Shown: positions 1 to 12,247, numbered from the stretch's first letter. The stretch: DNA of 64,000 bases from Aaosphaeria pasadenensis (GCA_022813625.1 JAKLMB010000052.1:1-64000); one strand, 5' to 3'. A program made the numbers and translations. Notes: generated by a model not told the origin, from the sequence alone.

Positions 1-74
<74 letters not shown>
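1..74. repeat. Poly-C homopolymer at window edge
   Basis: The first 74 bases are an uninterrupted run of C. Nothing like it recurs in the window. It may be a real low-complexity tract or an assembly or sequencing artefact at a contig edge; the sequence cannot tell which. Confidence 0.95.
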
Positions 75-75
<1 letters not shown>

Positions 76-640
76 TGGACCTGGAAACTAATACCCTTTT
101 ACACATTGTCTATCTGGGTTCTGCGCTTAAAGGTGGAGGAGAAAGACATACAAAGGAGTTTACCGAGCAGGATTTTGAAGTTATCGGCTACTGCTACTTT
201 TTGAAAACAGATATATTGGACAACAGATGGTATAGAGTCTTGGAATCGGAAGCCATACATATTCCTCCTTTTCGAAGCGTTCCTATGAGCGTCGCATCAT
301 AGCGGTTTTCATTTGTAGATATCGATTAGAAATCAGAAAGGCGGCATACATAAAGTCAATGAACGTTAATATATATGTCATCGAATACATTCTGCCCTAA
401 AAATTGACTCCAATCCTAACATTGAACCATAATTCCATGCACTGTTCCCTTCGAAGAGATGCTTTCTATCAAAGCTACCACCGCCTAGCGCCAATCCATC
501 CGCAGGGTCCAAGCGCCTCTCCGACATCTTCAATTATTTCTCCATCCGACATCACACCTGATATCAACAACACCGTTTCTCCCAACCTCCACCCTCGACC
601 ACAAACACACCTCAACCTCAATCGCACCCCCCTCGAAACA
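75..640. other. No supported gene; upstream region of bL36m
   Basis: An open frame of about 75 codons starts right after the poly-C but lacks an ATG and any family feature. From about 540 the plus strand becomes C-rich, like a fungal 5' leader, leading into the bL36m start at 641. Confidence 0.5.
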
Positions 641-1051
641 ATGCTCGCACGCCACATCCTCCTCCCGCTCCGGCGCACCCTCTTCGCGCAGCCCTTCCTC
701 CTCAATTCCACCACCAAACCCACCATCTCCGCCGCAGCACGCACCCTCCACACCACAACCCTCACACGCACCACACGCCCCACCCTCCTCTCGTCCTCGT
801 CACAATCCCTAACCACCTGCCTGTCAAATCTCAGTATATCGCCGGCGTTGCAACAGCAGACAAGGGGAATGAAAGTCCGCAGCAGCGTGAAGAAACTGTG
901 CGACGGGTGCAAGAGCGTGCGGAGGAAGAAGGGGAAGTACGTGTACATTATCTGCAGCAAGAATCCGAAGCATAAGCAGAGGTGAGTTTTGAATTTCCTC
1001 ATTTCCCCGGGGGTGAATTGGGGCTGATTGGTTGGGTTTAGGCAAGGTTGA
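641..1051 (+). CDS. RTC6: Mitochondrial large-subunit ribosomal protein bL36m
   Basis: Exons 641..981 and 1042..1051, 116 aa. The last third is the bL36 zinc-ribbon-like fold: MKVRSSVKKLCDGC, a basic stretch, then VYIICSKNPKHKQR. The first ~75 residues are Ser/Thr/Arg-rich with few acidic residues, as in a mitochondrial targeting leader. Read straight through, the frame stops after ...KHKQR. A 60-nt intron (GTGAGT at 982, TTTAG ending 1041) joins AG to G and adds Gln-Gly-stop, giving the KHKQRQG end I remember for the family. The final coding exon is therefore only 10 nt including the stop. An upstream in-frame extension exists, but the ATG at 641 best starts the leader. Role: mitoribosomal large subunit assembly. 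Confidence 0.9.
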
Positions 1052-1486
1052 AGTTGGGTAGAGGAGGGATTTTGTATGAATATGAGAGGAGGAAATAAGG
1101 AGGGGAGAAGAGACGAAGAAAGGAAGGAATGGAAGGAAATAAAATAGGGTTGTAAAGATACGGAGGGGGGGAAGAGGGAAGATATTGTATTATACCGCTC
1201 TTCGATGCTGAAGGACGTTCGGGCATGATTATAGACGTATGGAGGCGCGAAGAAATCTCATGAACCATTCTATGACAGGTGCAGCTTTATGACTGATATC
1301 AATTGGTCCCTAGAGCGAACGCCAGGTTCCAATTGCTCCGAAGAGAGAAAAGAGAGGCCTTTTGATTGCCTGGCGTATGTCTATTTTTCATGAACTATTA
1401 CTGCTTGAGTGGAATTGCATCGCCGACAATGCTGTAAAAATGACTTCGAAAAGCGCCAGAACTCCAGCCTAGACACGACCATTAAC
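1052..1486. other. Intergenic, convergent 3' ends; purine-rich tract
   Basis: This lies between the 3' ends of bL36m (+) and RTC5 (-). About 1060-1180 is strongly purine-rich (GGA/GAA runs). I see no gene here. Confidence 0.6.
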
Positions 1487-3516
1487 TTATATGCTACCAC
1501 CGCTCCTATCGCCCCCGATCAACCCTGCCATCCTCAACAGTTCGCGATCTGCATCGATGTCTCCAGTGCCCAGGTTGATCTTCCGCCGTGCCTCTGCCTC
1601 TCGTTCTTGGAATGCCTGAGATTCGTTAGCCTGTCATATTGTACGTCGGCGCCGTATGTATGGGGTGAGGTACTTACCCATTCTTTCCGCTGCTGCTCCG
1701 CAACTTCATCTCCGCCGCAACCCCACACTTCAAGGCTGTCAATCTCGAAGCGATCCTGCCAGTCTTTCCCTCTTCTACACGGCAGACGCGACGGATGGAA
1801 TGACCCTCCTCCCTCGGACCTATGCGTAAAGATGCCGTACTCAAGCGCGTCATCGAGGTGCAGCGAGACAGCCCCAGGCCGGAATCGCGTGTTGGAATGA
1901 TAGCTATGCGCGGACGACTGATGCGGGACCGCGGTGCCCAGGCCCACGCCTGCGGGCTGCGTGGGAGACTTGTTGAAGTAGACGTAATCTGTGCTGTACG
2001 TAGATGCGGAGAAAACGTCATGCATGGGGGAGAGCTGGAAGAGTAGCGTCTCTGAGTCGCCGAAACAGGCTTTGTGGGTGTGTTTCCAGGGTGCCGGGAT
2101 GTAGGCTCCAAATGTCATTGTTGTTTCGGCGGCTTCGGCGTCGGCTACGCTGTTGGGGAGGCGTTTCGGGGGTAGCATGTCGGATAGGGTGCGTTCTCGT
2201 GTGTTACTGGGTTCGGATGGGAGAAGTCTGCCTTGCACGAGTAGGATTGAGGGTGCTCTCCAGTGGAAGCACTGCTTTTCGAAGGAGCCCATGCTGAAGC
2301 CGTGGGTGTTGCCGCTGTATAGTGGACGTAGACGACGGAAGAGGTTACTGCCTTTGATGAAGAAAGACAGTTGGCTTAGCATGGGTAGATCGAGGATGTC
2401 TCCTCCACTGCGTAGGATAGGTTCAGGGTCGGTAACAGGCTTAGGTGGTGGTATCACAGGGTGGGTTTCGAGTGTGGGAGACTCTGCACCATCCTTGTTC
2501 TTTTTCTTTGCTAAGTCGAAGTCTTTCGCGAACAGAAAATGTTCGAATAATGGGCGCAGGCCATCGAAAGTATAGGGGAGGCAAGTGGATATGACGGTGT
2601 TGAATGTGCGAAAAGTGATACCATGACTATGCTCCACGCCGAATGACGACAGGACTGCATTACCAACCTGTCGTAGTCTTTCGACGCGTTCCTCGGATAG
2701 GTCTGCGGCAAAGGTGGAGAGGCTTTCTTGGGGGTCAATGGGAGCAATAAGGAGCAACAATTCTATGAGCTTCAAGAAATTGTCGGTCGGAATGATGGAA
2801 TGATGCACGTTAGTCTGCTCGCCTTGTTTGAATACATCAATCGCATCCATCGAGTCCAGTGCGGCCAGAACTAGCTCATCATCGTCGTTTCCTTCATCCT
2901 CGTCCTCGTCCTCGCCAGGTGCATCGATGGCAAACCCTTGATTCCCAGTATGACTCTCTGCACCTTTATCATCGGTACCCTTTCCTTCTTCATTCTCCGT
3001 CTCTTTACGTATACCGCGATCATATACAGCCATACTCCTGTACAGCTCCCGTAGCCACACATCTCGTTTCCTCTTCTTCAGAACCACTCCATATCGTTCC
3101 GTCAATATAGTGACGACCTTCAGCAAGGCCTCATACGTGAGAATGGCGGGAGCTTGGCTTGGGAACGGAAAGGCACCGAGAAAGCTAGCCATGCTGAACA
3201 GCACGGAGCCGACGGCTAAGGAATCTGGTAGTTCCAGAAAGCGACATAGCGTAGCTTCGCTCCAGTACTTGACACCGGATTCTGAGTCTGCTAGCGACCG
3301 GAAGACAGAGTTGAAGCAGTATAGTTCGAGGGGCGTGTAGCACTTTTGTGCGAAACGATGTGCGAGGTTATGATTGAGCTGCTCTAATCAAGGCAGACAC
3401 GCCTTTGTTAGTAACGACTACAAGTCGAGAGAAAGTACTGGGAATTGGAGAGCTTTGGATGTTGGAGAAGTACCTAGTGTTAGATGCGGAGCTTCAGAGG
3501 AGGTACCCTGACCCAT
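1487..3516 (-). CDS. RTC5: RTC5-like TLDc domain protein
   Basis: Exons 3516..3474, 3383..1678 and 1615..1487 on the minus strand, 625 aa. Start MGQGTSSE suits a Gly-2 myristoylation context. The N-terminal region (FAQKCYTPLELY..., then FLGAFPFPS) matches what I recall of fungal RTC5. The C-terminal half is the TLDc fold: LYSGNTHGFSMGSFEKQCF, then FQLSP, YVYFN, GAVSLHLDD and the Trp-Gly-Cys-Gly-Gly end. Two introns were inferred. The 90-nt one restores the Glu-Gln-Leu N-terminal junction; the 62-nt one (donor after Trp at 1678) replaces an unrelated readthrough tail with a charged helix ending LLRMAGLIGGD, typical of the family. RTC5 is a peripheral V-ATPase disassembly factor in yeast. An Asp/Glu-rich insert lies around residues 145-160. 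Confidence 0.9.
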
Positions 3517-3883
3517 GGTGTCAATCTGAAGTAGTACAATACATGTGCGAGGTGTTGATGCTGTCTGACGACGTCTCGTTCGTTGTTAGGTGGGGGTCGA
3601 ATGATGAATGGCCTCTCGACGTCAGCCTGCTTCTATCGATAAGGTTTAACAATTCTTATCGATAAGCTAGCCAATTGTATACATGTGAATCCACCATCAT
3701 AACACTCATTCCCTTCTCTACGTACATGCACAAACCTCATCAATCACTGAGGAAACTCATTCAATCGTTCTCTAAACTGGTATTTTCTTAAATCTAAGCC
3801 CCTCAGTCCCATGGAAATTCCCAGGGCATGGCCCATAGACCACTTCATACCATAGACTGAAGTATAGGGAGGCCTCGCCAGGC
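3517..3883. promoter_or_regulatory. RTC5 upstream region with 10-bp inverted repeat
   Basis: TATCGATAAG at 3634-3643 and its perfect reverse complement CTTATCGATA at 3655-3664 face each other across 11 nt, about 120-150 nt upstream of the RTC5 start. The octamer TATCGATA recurs elsewhere in the window (see findings). No gene is supported here. Confidence 0.45.
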
Positions 3884-6156
3884 CTACTGGTAGTGAGAGC
3901 GAGCGTATAGATGCCCAAACATTGGTTTCTGGACCTCTTCCGCGCTGAATGAACAATGTCCAATTTCCTGTCTGCTCCCTGGAATCGACACTCCCCACAT
4001 CAGTGTCTTCTCGACAATCTCATCATATCGTGAGCTGTGCTCGTCTTGGCCATCGCTGTTGCCGCGGATATGGCAAGCAGCAGAGATAACGGCACTGTTC
4101 GTTCCTCCGACAATTGAGCCTTTCGGATATCTGCAGACGACTGCAACGAGTAAACAAGTGAATATCAAACCCGAGCCCCACCCGATGCAAGCCAAGAGTG
4201 CAGTGTCGGAATATCCTATACCAGAAAAGACAGATCCGGTGGGTTTAATGTGTTGATAGCGCGTCAAATCGGTGTTCGACACATCGAGACGTTTTCCATC
4301 CTTGTAAACGCTCATGCGAATCAGGAAGATCGCTTGAGATACGAACCAGTGCAGTATGGTGCTGGACAATAGCAGCGGGATGGACCACATGAAGGGAAGC
4401 TGGAGGAAGTAGGTAGAGCGTTGCTCGCCTCGGGGATCTGTGACGCGCAGATTAGCGCGCTTGGAGGCGTAGTTGGACCACTCTCGACCGGTCAGCATGG
4501 CGGTGAAAAGTCCGTTATATGCTATGTAGATGAGCGAGACTACCGCCTGTGGTAAGTTGGCAAGGAGGACATAGGGGATGATCGAGTCAGCGACGGGCAG
4601 TCGGATGTCGATGATGAAATCTGAGCCGAACATCAGTCCAAAGTTGACTGCTCTCTGCAAGGGGCGGCGGACTTACCACTGTTGAGTTGACCAAACCCAT
4701 TACGAGTTGTATGATTGATGTCTTGATCCAGAATTCTGTAAAACACAATGGCTACAATAAGTGCAGCACCCGATCTGTTCTCAGGTTAGCTGACTGCATG
4801 CGCACCTTTTGCCAGACCAATACGAACAATGCAAGACAAGCACCCCAGCGGCGTGCGGAACATCCCTCGGCATACCAATGTCTCTTGCGCGAGCTCCAAC
4901 GCTGATTGAGTCGCGCAGCTGGAGACTTCCAGAGCGTCTCGACCGTTCGCGTTGACATGAGACAGCAGTCCTCAGTCGTAGGGTCTGGGATCTGAATGAA
5001 AGACTGTATGGCATCGCCCATCGTTACGATAGTGGCGTGATTAAGACGCCATAATACGAGGACCATGACGATGATCTTCACAGTATTGCATGCGATGACT
5101 ATACTTAAGATCGTGGGATGGAATTGCACTTCGCAGTGTTGCTCTATAATCTGGCTGAGACAGTCTTGCGTAGCTGTTAGACAGGTCTAGACGGTAAATT
5201 GAAAGGGAAAGTAAATTGTGACAGCTTACATGATAACTCAGCTTGGTTGGCCTCGATATTGATGTTTCCATAGCCTCCAGCATAGGTAAAGAATGATCGA
5301 TTCCCATCATTGACCCCATACCTTTCTTGAAGCTCCTGGGTTAGGACGCCAAAGCCAGTCCCGGCATCCGTAACAAAGGATGCTTTATAGCGAGCCTTGC
5401 ACTCCGAAGCGGAAATGTTCTGGAAAATCGTTCGATCAAGGTACTTATTGCCCAACACAAGATCTTGGAAACTAGAGATCGTCTCAAATGTTTCCTTGTC
5501 CCTATCTGTCTCTACTTGGATCTTCCAGCTGTCCTTGTCTCTAAAGAAGCCCTCAGAAACTATAAGGAAGTCCACATTGTTTGCAGCCACGGTCTGGAAG
5601 ACCGCAGAGTTGTAACTACCGAGCGGTTTAGAATCGAATTTCCAACCGCGATTGCATTGACTTACACGAGATGGAGGGGCACACTACTGATCCATAAAAG
5701 AGCCCACAGCAGAAGCCTGGATTTGTGTATGCTGGAGAGATTCTTCACACTGGGAATCCCAATGTCCAGCCACTTCTTTCTTGCATGAGCTGCATCGATC
5801 TCCTTGCGAGTAGGCGCCACGAGACGCTGCATTGTGTAGTTGGAAGCACCCAGCAAGATACTACTCAGCAAGTTGATAAGCAGGTGCAATGCTATCACCC
5901 AATTGCGTGCCGTTTTACAATTCCCCACGAAAGCTGTGCCAATGTTCTGCACTGGTTGCCATGCTGTAAGCGAAAGAACCACAAGAAGGATATTTAAGAT
6001 GAGAACAATTGAAGACACGATAATAGAGGCAAGTAATCCCCCACGATACCCCGAGAACCGTGTTCTCCATGTCTTTCGTCGCTCCAGAGACGGTAGATTT
6101 GGATCATCTGAGGCATCTTTTGAAAGAAACGCGCTCGATGCTGAGTTCGGATCCAT
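3884..6156 (-). CDS. DUF6536-family multi-pass membrane protein
   Basis: Five exons (6156..5666, 5615..5230, 5173..4828, 4774..4677, 4620..3884), 685 aa. Residues ~33-60 hold the first membrane helix after GYRGGLLASI. The family signatures are present: GNCKTARNW, LHLLINLLSSILLGASNYTMQ, APTRKEIDAAHA, WLDIG, VPLHLVYNSAVF, GDAIQSF, LLANLPQ, RGEQRSTYFLQLP, ISAACH, GHCSFS. Introns are 50, 56, 53 and 56 nt. The third (donor GTTCGT at 4827, branch GCTAAC) is the least certain; it was chosen because it gives a continuous hydrophobic helix and the later GFGQLNS segment in frame. Function is unknown; the family is widespread in Pezizomycotina and predicted to sit in a membrane with several TM helices. 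Confidence 0.8.
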
Positions 6157-7762
6157 ATTGTCAAGCTCCAGGGGCTGATAGGAGCTCTCCCGTGATTCTA
6201 GCCAGGATTAGCCTTCCGCGAGGTATAGCGAACGATTGAGTCTTCGTACTCATGAGGGGTAGCTTTGGAAATTTATTGTCACGCAATATTTCATTATCAT
6301 ATCATGCACAGAGACGAAGTGGTATGAGGATCTGGCTGGATTCCATTTCGAAACCGTGGGTTCACATAAGGAGTGGGACGCCTTGTGCAAGGCTGTGCGA
6401 GTAGGTCCGATCTCGAAACGCGTTGGGCGAAGGAGTCGGAAATCAACAATACTCCCCGCGTCAGCGACTGCATTGAAGTTGTATATGCGGACCGTATCCT
6501 CCATTCAAAATTTCTACATGTTTAGAGCTACTTTTAAGTAGACGAGCAATCCAGCGCTGGATACAGAATGCTGGTATATGTGCCGACGTCTCGCGAAGAC
6601 AAGCTACACTGTCAGATCGGAGGGTCACCCTTTCGCCTGGATTGAGACGGCAAGCCTTGAGACTGCAAGCCTTAAGACTGCCAGCCTCCTGTCAGAAGTT
6701 AGTTTATGTTCTTCTTTCATGACTACATGTTTTCTGCATTGCCTACGAGGATTTTGCCCCTCAGATTTCTTTCATAATTAGTTGACGAGGCTGCCGAACG
6801 CTGATCATGTAGCAGTTGATCCACGCCCATCTTCGGTTCCTGGACCAGGTTCACAACAGCGGACATATAAACCGACATCACTACGAAGATCTTCAATCCG
6901 GTAGCAGTCAACCCCACATAAAATTGCAACAACTATTGACTAAGGACCATTGCATGGCAGATTCGAAAGCCTCGACCCCGTCTGAAACAAACAAACTGTA
7001 GTCCATATGACGGAACGACACGCGACTACCGTACCTCAAAGATCAGACATTGAACACAAACAAAGACACTCCGCACACTAGTTTCCACACAGAAAATGAC
7101 ACTCTCCCTCCAGCCAAGCGTAATGCAGCAATCCGAGTAATAATAGCCCCAACTTTCCAATCGGGTTGAGGTCCTTCAAGCTGTGCCTCAGCGCCACCCG
7201 CCGATCAAAGATACACTCTGCAAAACCCGCATGCCGCCTAGCATATTGGCAAGGCCTCTTCCGCATGTCTTCATGATACCCAGCGAATGATTCCAATCAT
7301 GCTATTCCCCAAGCGGAATACGAAAGACCAAGGTTGTTGGTCTTGACGACGCTGGTCCCTCAAAAGGACGCGGCACGAACGCCCCCAATACCAACCCCCA
7401 TGCCAACACATGAACAATGAACGAGCTCATTGAGCAGTCGGGGTAGATGGCTGCATACGACGTTCATCGATGTCAATCGAATGTTCACATGGGCGAAGTA
7501 TATGCTGCAGCCCGTTGTTGAGGACAATCGTACTACAAGTTGCTACCCGTACGACTTTCTCTTCTCTTCTTCCTCTTCCCTACTTGTCGTCTTCTGACCA
7601 AAATATTGGTTCAACAAAACACTGATAATTTGCAGCACCACCTCTACTTCTGCTCCTTTACCTACCTTACTATCTACTCTGCTAATGTCTAATTCTTCCA
7701 TCCCTTCGTTCCTTCGAAACTGAACGTCCACCCATACACAACAAACCACCTCGATACCAACA
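6157..7762. other. Gene-poor stretch
   Basis: This is 1.6 kb between the starts of two divergent genes. Only short unsupported frames are present. A small imperfect repeat, GACTGCAAGCCTT-like, occurs near 6647-6685. The last ~200 bp (7545-7760) are pyrimidine-rich and look like the promoter and leader of the gene at 7763. Confidence 0.5.
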
Positions 7763-8943
7763 ATGCCTCACCTCCTCCCCCGACAATCAGCACCACCCTC
7801 TCCAACCCCCTCCAACTCAACAACCCTCCCATTCACTTGCCCCCAGGGCGGCACTTTTCACGCCTGCGCCTCCTCCCCCTCCTCCTTCCTCGGCTGCTGC
7901 ACAAGCTCCGACCCCTGCACCACCAGCTGCTTCCAAGGCAACCTGCGCCCCGTCTCCTTCCCTTCCTCCCTCTACGGCCAATTCCCAGACGCCAGTTGCG
8001 GCCGCGACTCCCTGTTCTACACATGCCTTTCCTCGCCGCCATTCTGGGGCTGCTGCAAGTCGAACCCGTGCGGAGGGAGCGGGTGCAAAGACGAAGACCT
8101 CACGGCCGCATTCGCAGACAATCCCGCACAGCAGGCGTGGTACTTCTCTGGTGCAAACAGCACCACCACTCCCCCGACTTCAACACCCACCGGACCAGCA
8201 GAAACCGTCACATCCACCGCAGAACCGAACACCACCAGCACTCCTCCACCCCCAGACGACGGCAGCAAGGAAATCCACGTCGGCGCGATCGCAGGTGGCG
8301 CCGCGGCAGGCGGCATCGTGCTCCTCCTCCTCATCGCCCTCGTCGTGTACCTTCTCCGTTCCAGGTGGAGAAATCCGAAGTTCAGCTATCCGGTGGGCGG
8401 ATGCGTGCCGCTTGCTTATCGCCACGACGACAGCGACGCTCCGGGCACGATGGCGCAGCAGTATTCCGCGGGGGAGATGGAGTGTATGAAATCCCCTATC
8501 CTCCCCTTTAAACTCCAAATCGGCATAATGCTAATGAACGTGTGAAAGATCCACCGACATATACATCCCCGATCCCGCCCTTTGCACAGCAAAAGTTCCA
8601 CGCCTACACCACAACCACGACCTCCTCCTCCCCGCAAAACTCCCCAGGCTCCCCATCGCTATCATACGAACTACCAGGCTCGCCACCACCGATCGACGGG
8701 GGGCAAGAGGGAACGCAAGCACAGCGAGCACGGCATTTCTCAGAACTGTCAGGCGACACGGCGGTAAGGTGCGAACTGCCTGAGACGCCGGGGAAGGAGG
8801 GGAAAGATGGGTTTGGTGGGGTCGATGAAGGTGGAGGGGGTCAGAGGGGCAGTGGGAGGGTGAGGAGTCCGGTTGTTTTTGAGGAGATTTTTGCGGAGGA
8901 GGGCGAGAAGGGGAGGGTTGCGGGTGCTGGTCGAGTGATTTAA
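7763..8943 (+). CDS. Cys-rich single-pass membrane protein (two Cys modules + TM)
   Basis: Exons 7763..8483 and 8549..8943, 371 aa. The 65-nt intron has donor GTATGA, branch GCTAATGA and acceptor GAAAG, and joins in frame. The N-terminal ~120 residues carry two similar cysteine modules with the pattern C-x5-7-(F/W)-GCC-x-S-x-PC (residues ~30-55 and ~75-100). A Thr/Pro-rich stalk (~130-170) follows, then a hydrophobic helix (~183-200, GIVLLLLIALVVYLL) with a basic cytoplasmic flank. The cytosolic tail is disordered. No classical signal peptide is visible. The layout resembles fungal wall-sensor or adhesin-type proteins, but I recognise no named domain, so function is unknown. Confidence 0.75.
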
Positions 8944-9507
8944 TGGAAGGAGAATGAATTCATCCATCTCGGTATTTAATGGTGAAAGTAATCTATGCTA
9001 TAATGAAAGTAATCTGAATAGTCGATGTTTGGGGGAACTTCCGGTAGGCAAGTAGGCTTGAGGAAGACATAGTATAAAAGGGTAGGTACCTATGTGAATA
9101 CTAGTATTATACACGTAGGCACAAGCCTCAATGAATTACTTAGGTGCCTAGTTAGGTTGACAGAAAAATAACAAAGAATCCCAAGTTCAATCAGGTCATT
9201 ACACATAGACAGTCACACAAGTCAAAGGAACGAAATGTTTTGAACTTCTTCACGTTTATTCGTAAATGAGGCTACTACTGAGAACAGGTCCCGAAGTAAC
9301 TGATGATCTACTTAACGTACATGCCCTGGGGGAATCCATGAATCATTCCTCCAAACCACTCTTTCTTTATTATAGACGCCCACCGTATATAATTACCGTC
9401 ATGCAAGAAGTGGATGGGAGGCCAAACAAAAAGGAAAAAGACATAACACATGAAAGGGGAATCAAAAGCGCCATCCAGCTTTTTCGAAAGAGAAAAGGAG
9501 AAAACGC
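8944..9507. other. Intergenic between convergent genes
   Basis: AT-rich 3' flanks of the Cys-rich membrane protein (+) and HSP90 (-). Short TAGGTACCTA-like motifs occur between about 9050 and 9160. I see no gene. Confidence 0.5.
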
Positions 9508-11678
9508 TTAGTCAACCTCCTCCATGGCGCTCTCGCCAGCGGCGTCGGCGGGGGCAGAGGCATCGGCCTTGGCCTCCTGCTCGGTCTCGACCTCCTCGTC
9601 GACGTTCAAGCCGAGGGAGACGAGCTTGTGGATGCGCTCGGCGTACTGGACGGGCTCGTCAATGGTGAAGCCGGAGACGAGGAGAGAGGTCTCGAAGAGA
9701 AGGAGGGTAATGGACTTGACGGTGCGGTCCTCCTCGCCGTCAGCCTCGACCTTGCGCTTGAGCTCCTTGATGATGGGAGACTTGGGAGAGATCTCGAAAG
9801 TCTTCTTAGAAGACATGTAGGAGCTCATGGAGGTGTCACGGAGAGCCTGGGCCTTCATGATACGCTCCATGTTGGCAGACCAACCGAACTGGCCAGTACG
9901 GATGGCGCAAGGAGAGCCGGTGAGCTTGTGGCTGACAACGACCTTCTCGACGCGCTCGCCGAGAACGTTCTTGAGGCTCTTGGCAAGACCCTCGTACTCC
10001 AGCTCCTCCTCCTGGCGCTTCTTCTTCTCCTCGTCAGTCTCCTCCAACTCGAAGTCCTTGGTGATGTCGACAAGCTTCTTGCCATCGAACTCCTTGAGCT
10101 GGGTCATGGCGTACTCGTCAATGGGGTCAACCAAGAAGAGGACCTCGAAGCCCTTGTCCTTGAGAGAGTCGAGGAAAGGAGACTTCTGGACAGCCTTGAG
10201 AGACTCGCCGGTGATGTAGTACATCTGCTGCTGGTGCTCGGGCATGCGGGTGACGTAGTCGGTGAGGGAGGTGGTCTCGTCACCAGACTTGGTGGAGTTG
10301 AATCGGAGGAGCTTGGCAAGGGCTTGACGGTTCTGGGAGTCCTCGTGGATACCGAGCTTGATGTTCTTGCTGAAGGCAGTGTAGAACTTGTCGAACTGCT
10401 CGCGGTCCTCGGCGATCTCGTTGAAGAGCTCGAGGGTCTTCTTGACAATGTTCTTGCGGATGACCTTCATGATCTTGTTCTGCTGGAGAGTCTCACGAGA
10501 CAAGTTGAGAGGAAGGTCCTCAGAGTCGACAACACCCTTGACGAAGCTGAGCCACTCGGGGATGAGGTCAGTGGCATCATCAGTGATGAAGACACGGCGG
10601 ACGTAGAGCTTGATGTTGTTCTTGGTCTTCTTGGTCTCGAAGAGATCGAAGGGAGCACGCTTGGGAACGAAGAGGATGGCGCGGAACTCGAGCTGACCCT
10701 CAACGGAGAAGTGCTTGACGCCAAGGTGGTCCTCCCAGTCGTTGGAAAGGGACTTGTAGAATGCGCCGTACTCCTCGGTGGTGATGTCTGAAGGGTTGCG
10801 GGTCCAGATGGGCTTGGTCTTGTTGAGCTCCTCCTCCTCGATCTTGGACTCCTTGACCTTCTTGGTCTTCTTCTCCTTCTTCTCCTCTTCCTCGTCGTCG
10901 ACCTCCTCGACCTTGGGCTTCTTCTCGTCGCCCTCCTCGGTGGTCTCTTCGGTAGCATCCTCATCGGGGACCTCGGTCTCGGTCTCCTTGAGGACGTGGA
11001 GGTAGATGGGGTAGGAGATGAACTCGGAGTGCTTCTTGACGACCTCCTTGATCTTGCTCTCGTTGAGGTAGTCGAGCTGCTCATCCTTGAGGTGGAGGAT
11101 GATGGAGGTACCGCGGCCGATTGGCTCGCCAGCGTCCTCGGAGATCTTGAAGGTGCCACCGGCACTGGACTCCCAGACGTACTGCTCGTCATCGTTGTTC
11201 TTGGAGACGACGGTGACGCGGTCGGCAACGAGGTATGCGGAGTAGAAACCGACACCGAACTGACCGATCATAGAGATATCAGCGCCAGCGGTGAGGGCCT
11301 CCATGAACTGCTTGGTACCGGAACGGGCGATCGTACCGAGGTTGTTGATGAGATCCTGCAGGAAATGTTAGTATTATGATCATGACGGTAAAAAATGGGA
11401 GAGAGGGGTAAACATACAGCCTTGGTCATACCAATACCGGTATCGCGGATGGTGAGGGTCTTGGCCTCCTTGTTGGGGATGATGTCGATGCGGAGGTCCT
11501 TTCCGCTGTCGAGCTTGCTGGGGTCTGAGAGAGCCTCATATCGGATCTTGTCAAGAGCATCGGAGGCGTTGGAGATCAACTCTCGGAGGAAGATCTCTTT
11601 GTTGGAGTAGACGGTGTTGATGATGAGACCGAGAAGCTGAGAGATCTCGGCCTGAAACTCGAAGGTCTCGGAAGCCAT
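9508..11678 (-). CDS. HSP90: HSP90 cytosolic chaperone
   Basis: Exons 11678..11418 and 11355..9508, 702 aa, the usual fungal length. The N-terminal GHKL ATPase domain is clear: MASETFEFQAEI, NKEIFLRELISNASDALDK, DTGIGM, then GQFGVGFYSAYLVAD after the intron. An acidic Glu/Lys linker lies around residues 215-270, followed by the middle domain and the dimerisation domain. The protein ends in MEEVD, the docking site for TPR co-chaperones. The 62-nt intron (GTATGT ... TGCAG) sits between ...GMTKA and DLINNLG. Codon use is strongly biased, with many C/G-ending codons, as expected for a very highly expressed gene. ATP-driven folding and activation of client kinases and receptors in the cytosol. Confidence 0.98.
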
Positions 11679-11716
11679 GGTTGTGGATGTGAAGGGAAGA
11701 AAGGTGTGTAGACGGA

Positions 11717-11973
11717 CTGTAGGGCGGAATGTTAGCGTTCGTGCGTTTTGCGGTGGGTGAAGCGAGGCTCGATGGACAAAGAGCGTGTGAAAGTAAAAGA
11801 GGACGAGGTAGGGTGCACGAAGGCAATGAGGCGAATGAAGAAAAGTCTTTGAAGGGATTGAGGGGCAATTTTCAGCAGACTTTTGAAGACAGGCACCGGC
11901 CTTCTAGCGTTGCCTCCTACTGATTGCGGGCGGTAGGCTGTGGCGGGGAAAGAAAGGATTAGGTAGAACTTAC
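11717..11973 (-). other. Probable 5'-UTR intron of HSP90
   Basis: On the minus strand a GTAAGT donor begins at 11973 and a pyrimidine-containing CCCTACAG acceptor ends at 11717, about 40 nt before the ATG. A leader intron is common in highly expressed fungal genes. RNA reads would confirm it. Confidence 0.45.
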
Positions 11974-12184
11974 AAATGGGAAAGAAGAGAAGTAGAAAAG
12001 CTCAAGCAAAAGGGTATCTGTAAAGCTGATGGAGCTTGTGGAAGACGAAGAGGCGTCTGTTTTTATGTGTGTTGGAGAACAATTGAGAATGAGGCGGGAG
12101 GAAGAAGAGAATGAGAGGGAGGCAGAAGAATTTGTAGTTGCAGTGCTGATATACCTTTCGTACTAGTGAGAGTCGCTGCGGAAG

Positions 12185-12197
12185 CTCCAGAATCTTC
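12185..12197 (-). promoter_or_regulatory. Heat-shock element upstream of HSP90
   Basis: The minus strand reads GAAGATTCTGGAG, i.e. alternating GAA-nn-TTC-nn-GAG, two perfect and one near-perfect HSF units, ~510 nt upstream of the HSP90 ATG and ~210 nt upstream of the predicted leader-intron donor. This fits HSF control of HSP90. Confidence 0.6.
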
Positions 12198-12242
12198 TAC
12201 AAGTCTCCAGAGAGAATCACGGCGAAACAAGGCTAGTCCCTC

Positions 12243-12247
12243 ATTGG
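12243..12247 (-). promoter_or_regulatory. CCAAT box upstream of HSP90
   Basis: ATTGG on the plus strand gives CCAAT on the HSP90 strand, ~50 nt beyond the heat-shock element. Five bases alone are weak evidence; position is the main support. Confidence 0.3.

Noticed and set aside
475..1002. 175-codon minus-strand frame over bL36m
   Set aside because: Antisense shadow of the targeting leader and bL36 domain.
4741..4830. Alternative DUF6536 splice with donor GTGCGC and acceptor TTGTAG
   Set aside because: It gives an open frame only by using a 22-nt next intron, which is too short; the chosen model yields the conserved GFGQLNS segment.
9628..10791. 387-codon plus-strand frame opposite HSP90
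   Set aside because: It is antisense to HSP90 and open only because of HSP90's strong codon bias; its Leu/Glu/Asp-rich translation has no domain.
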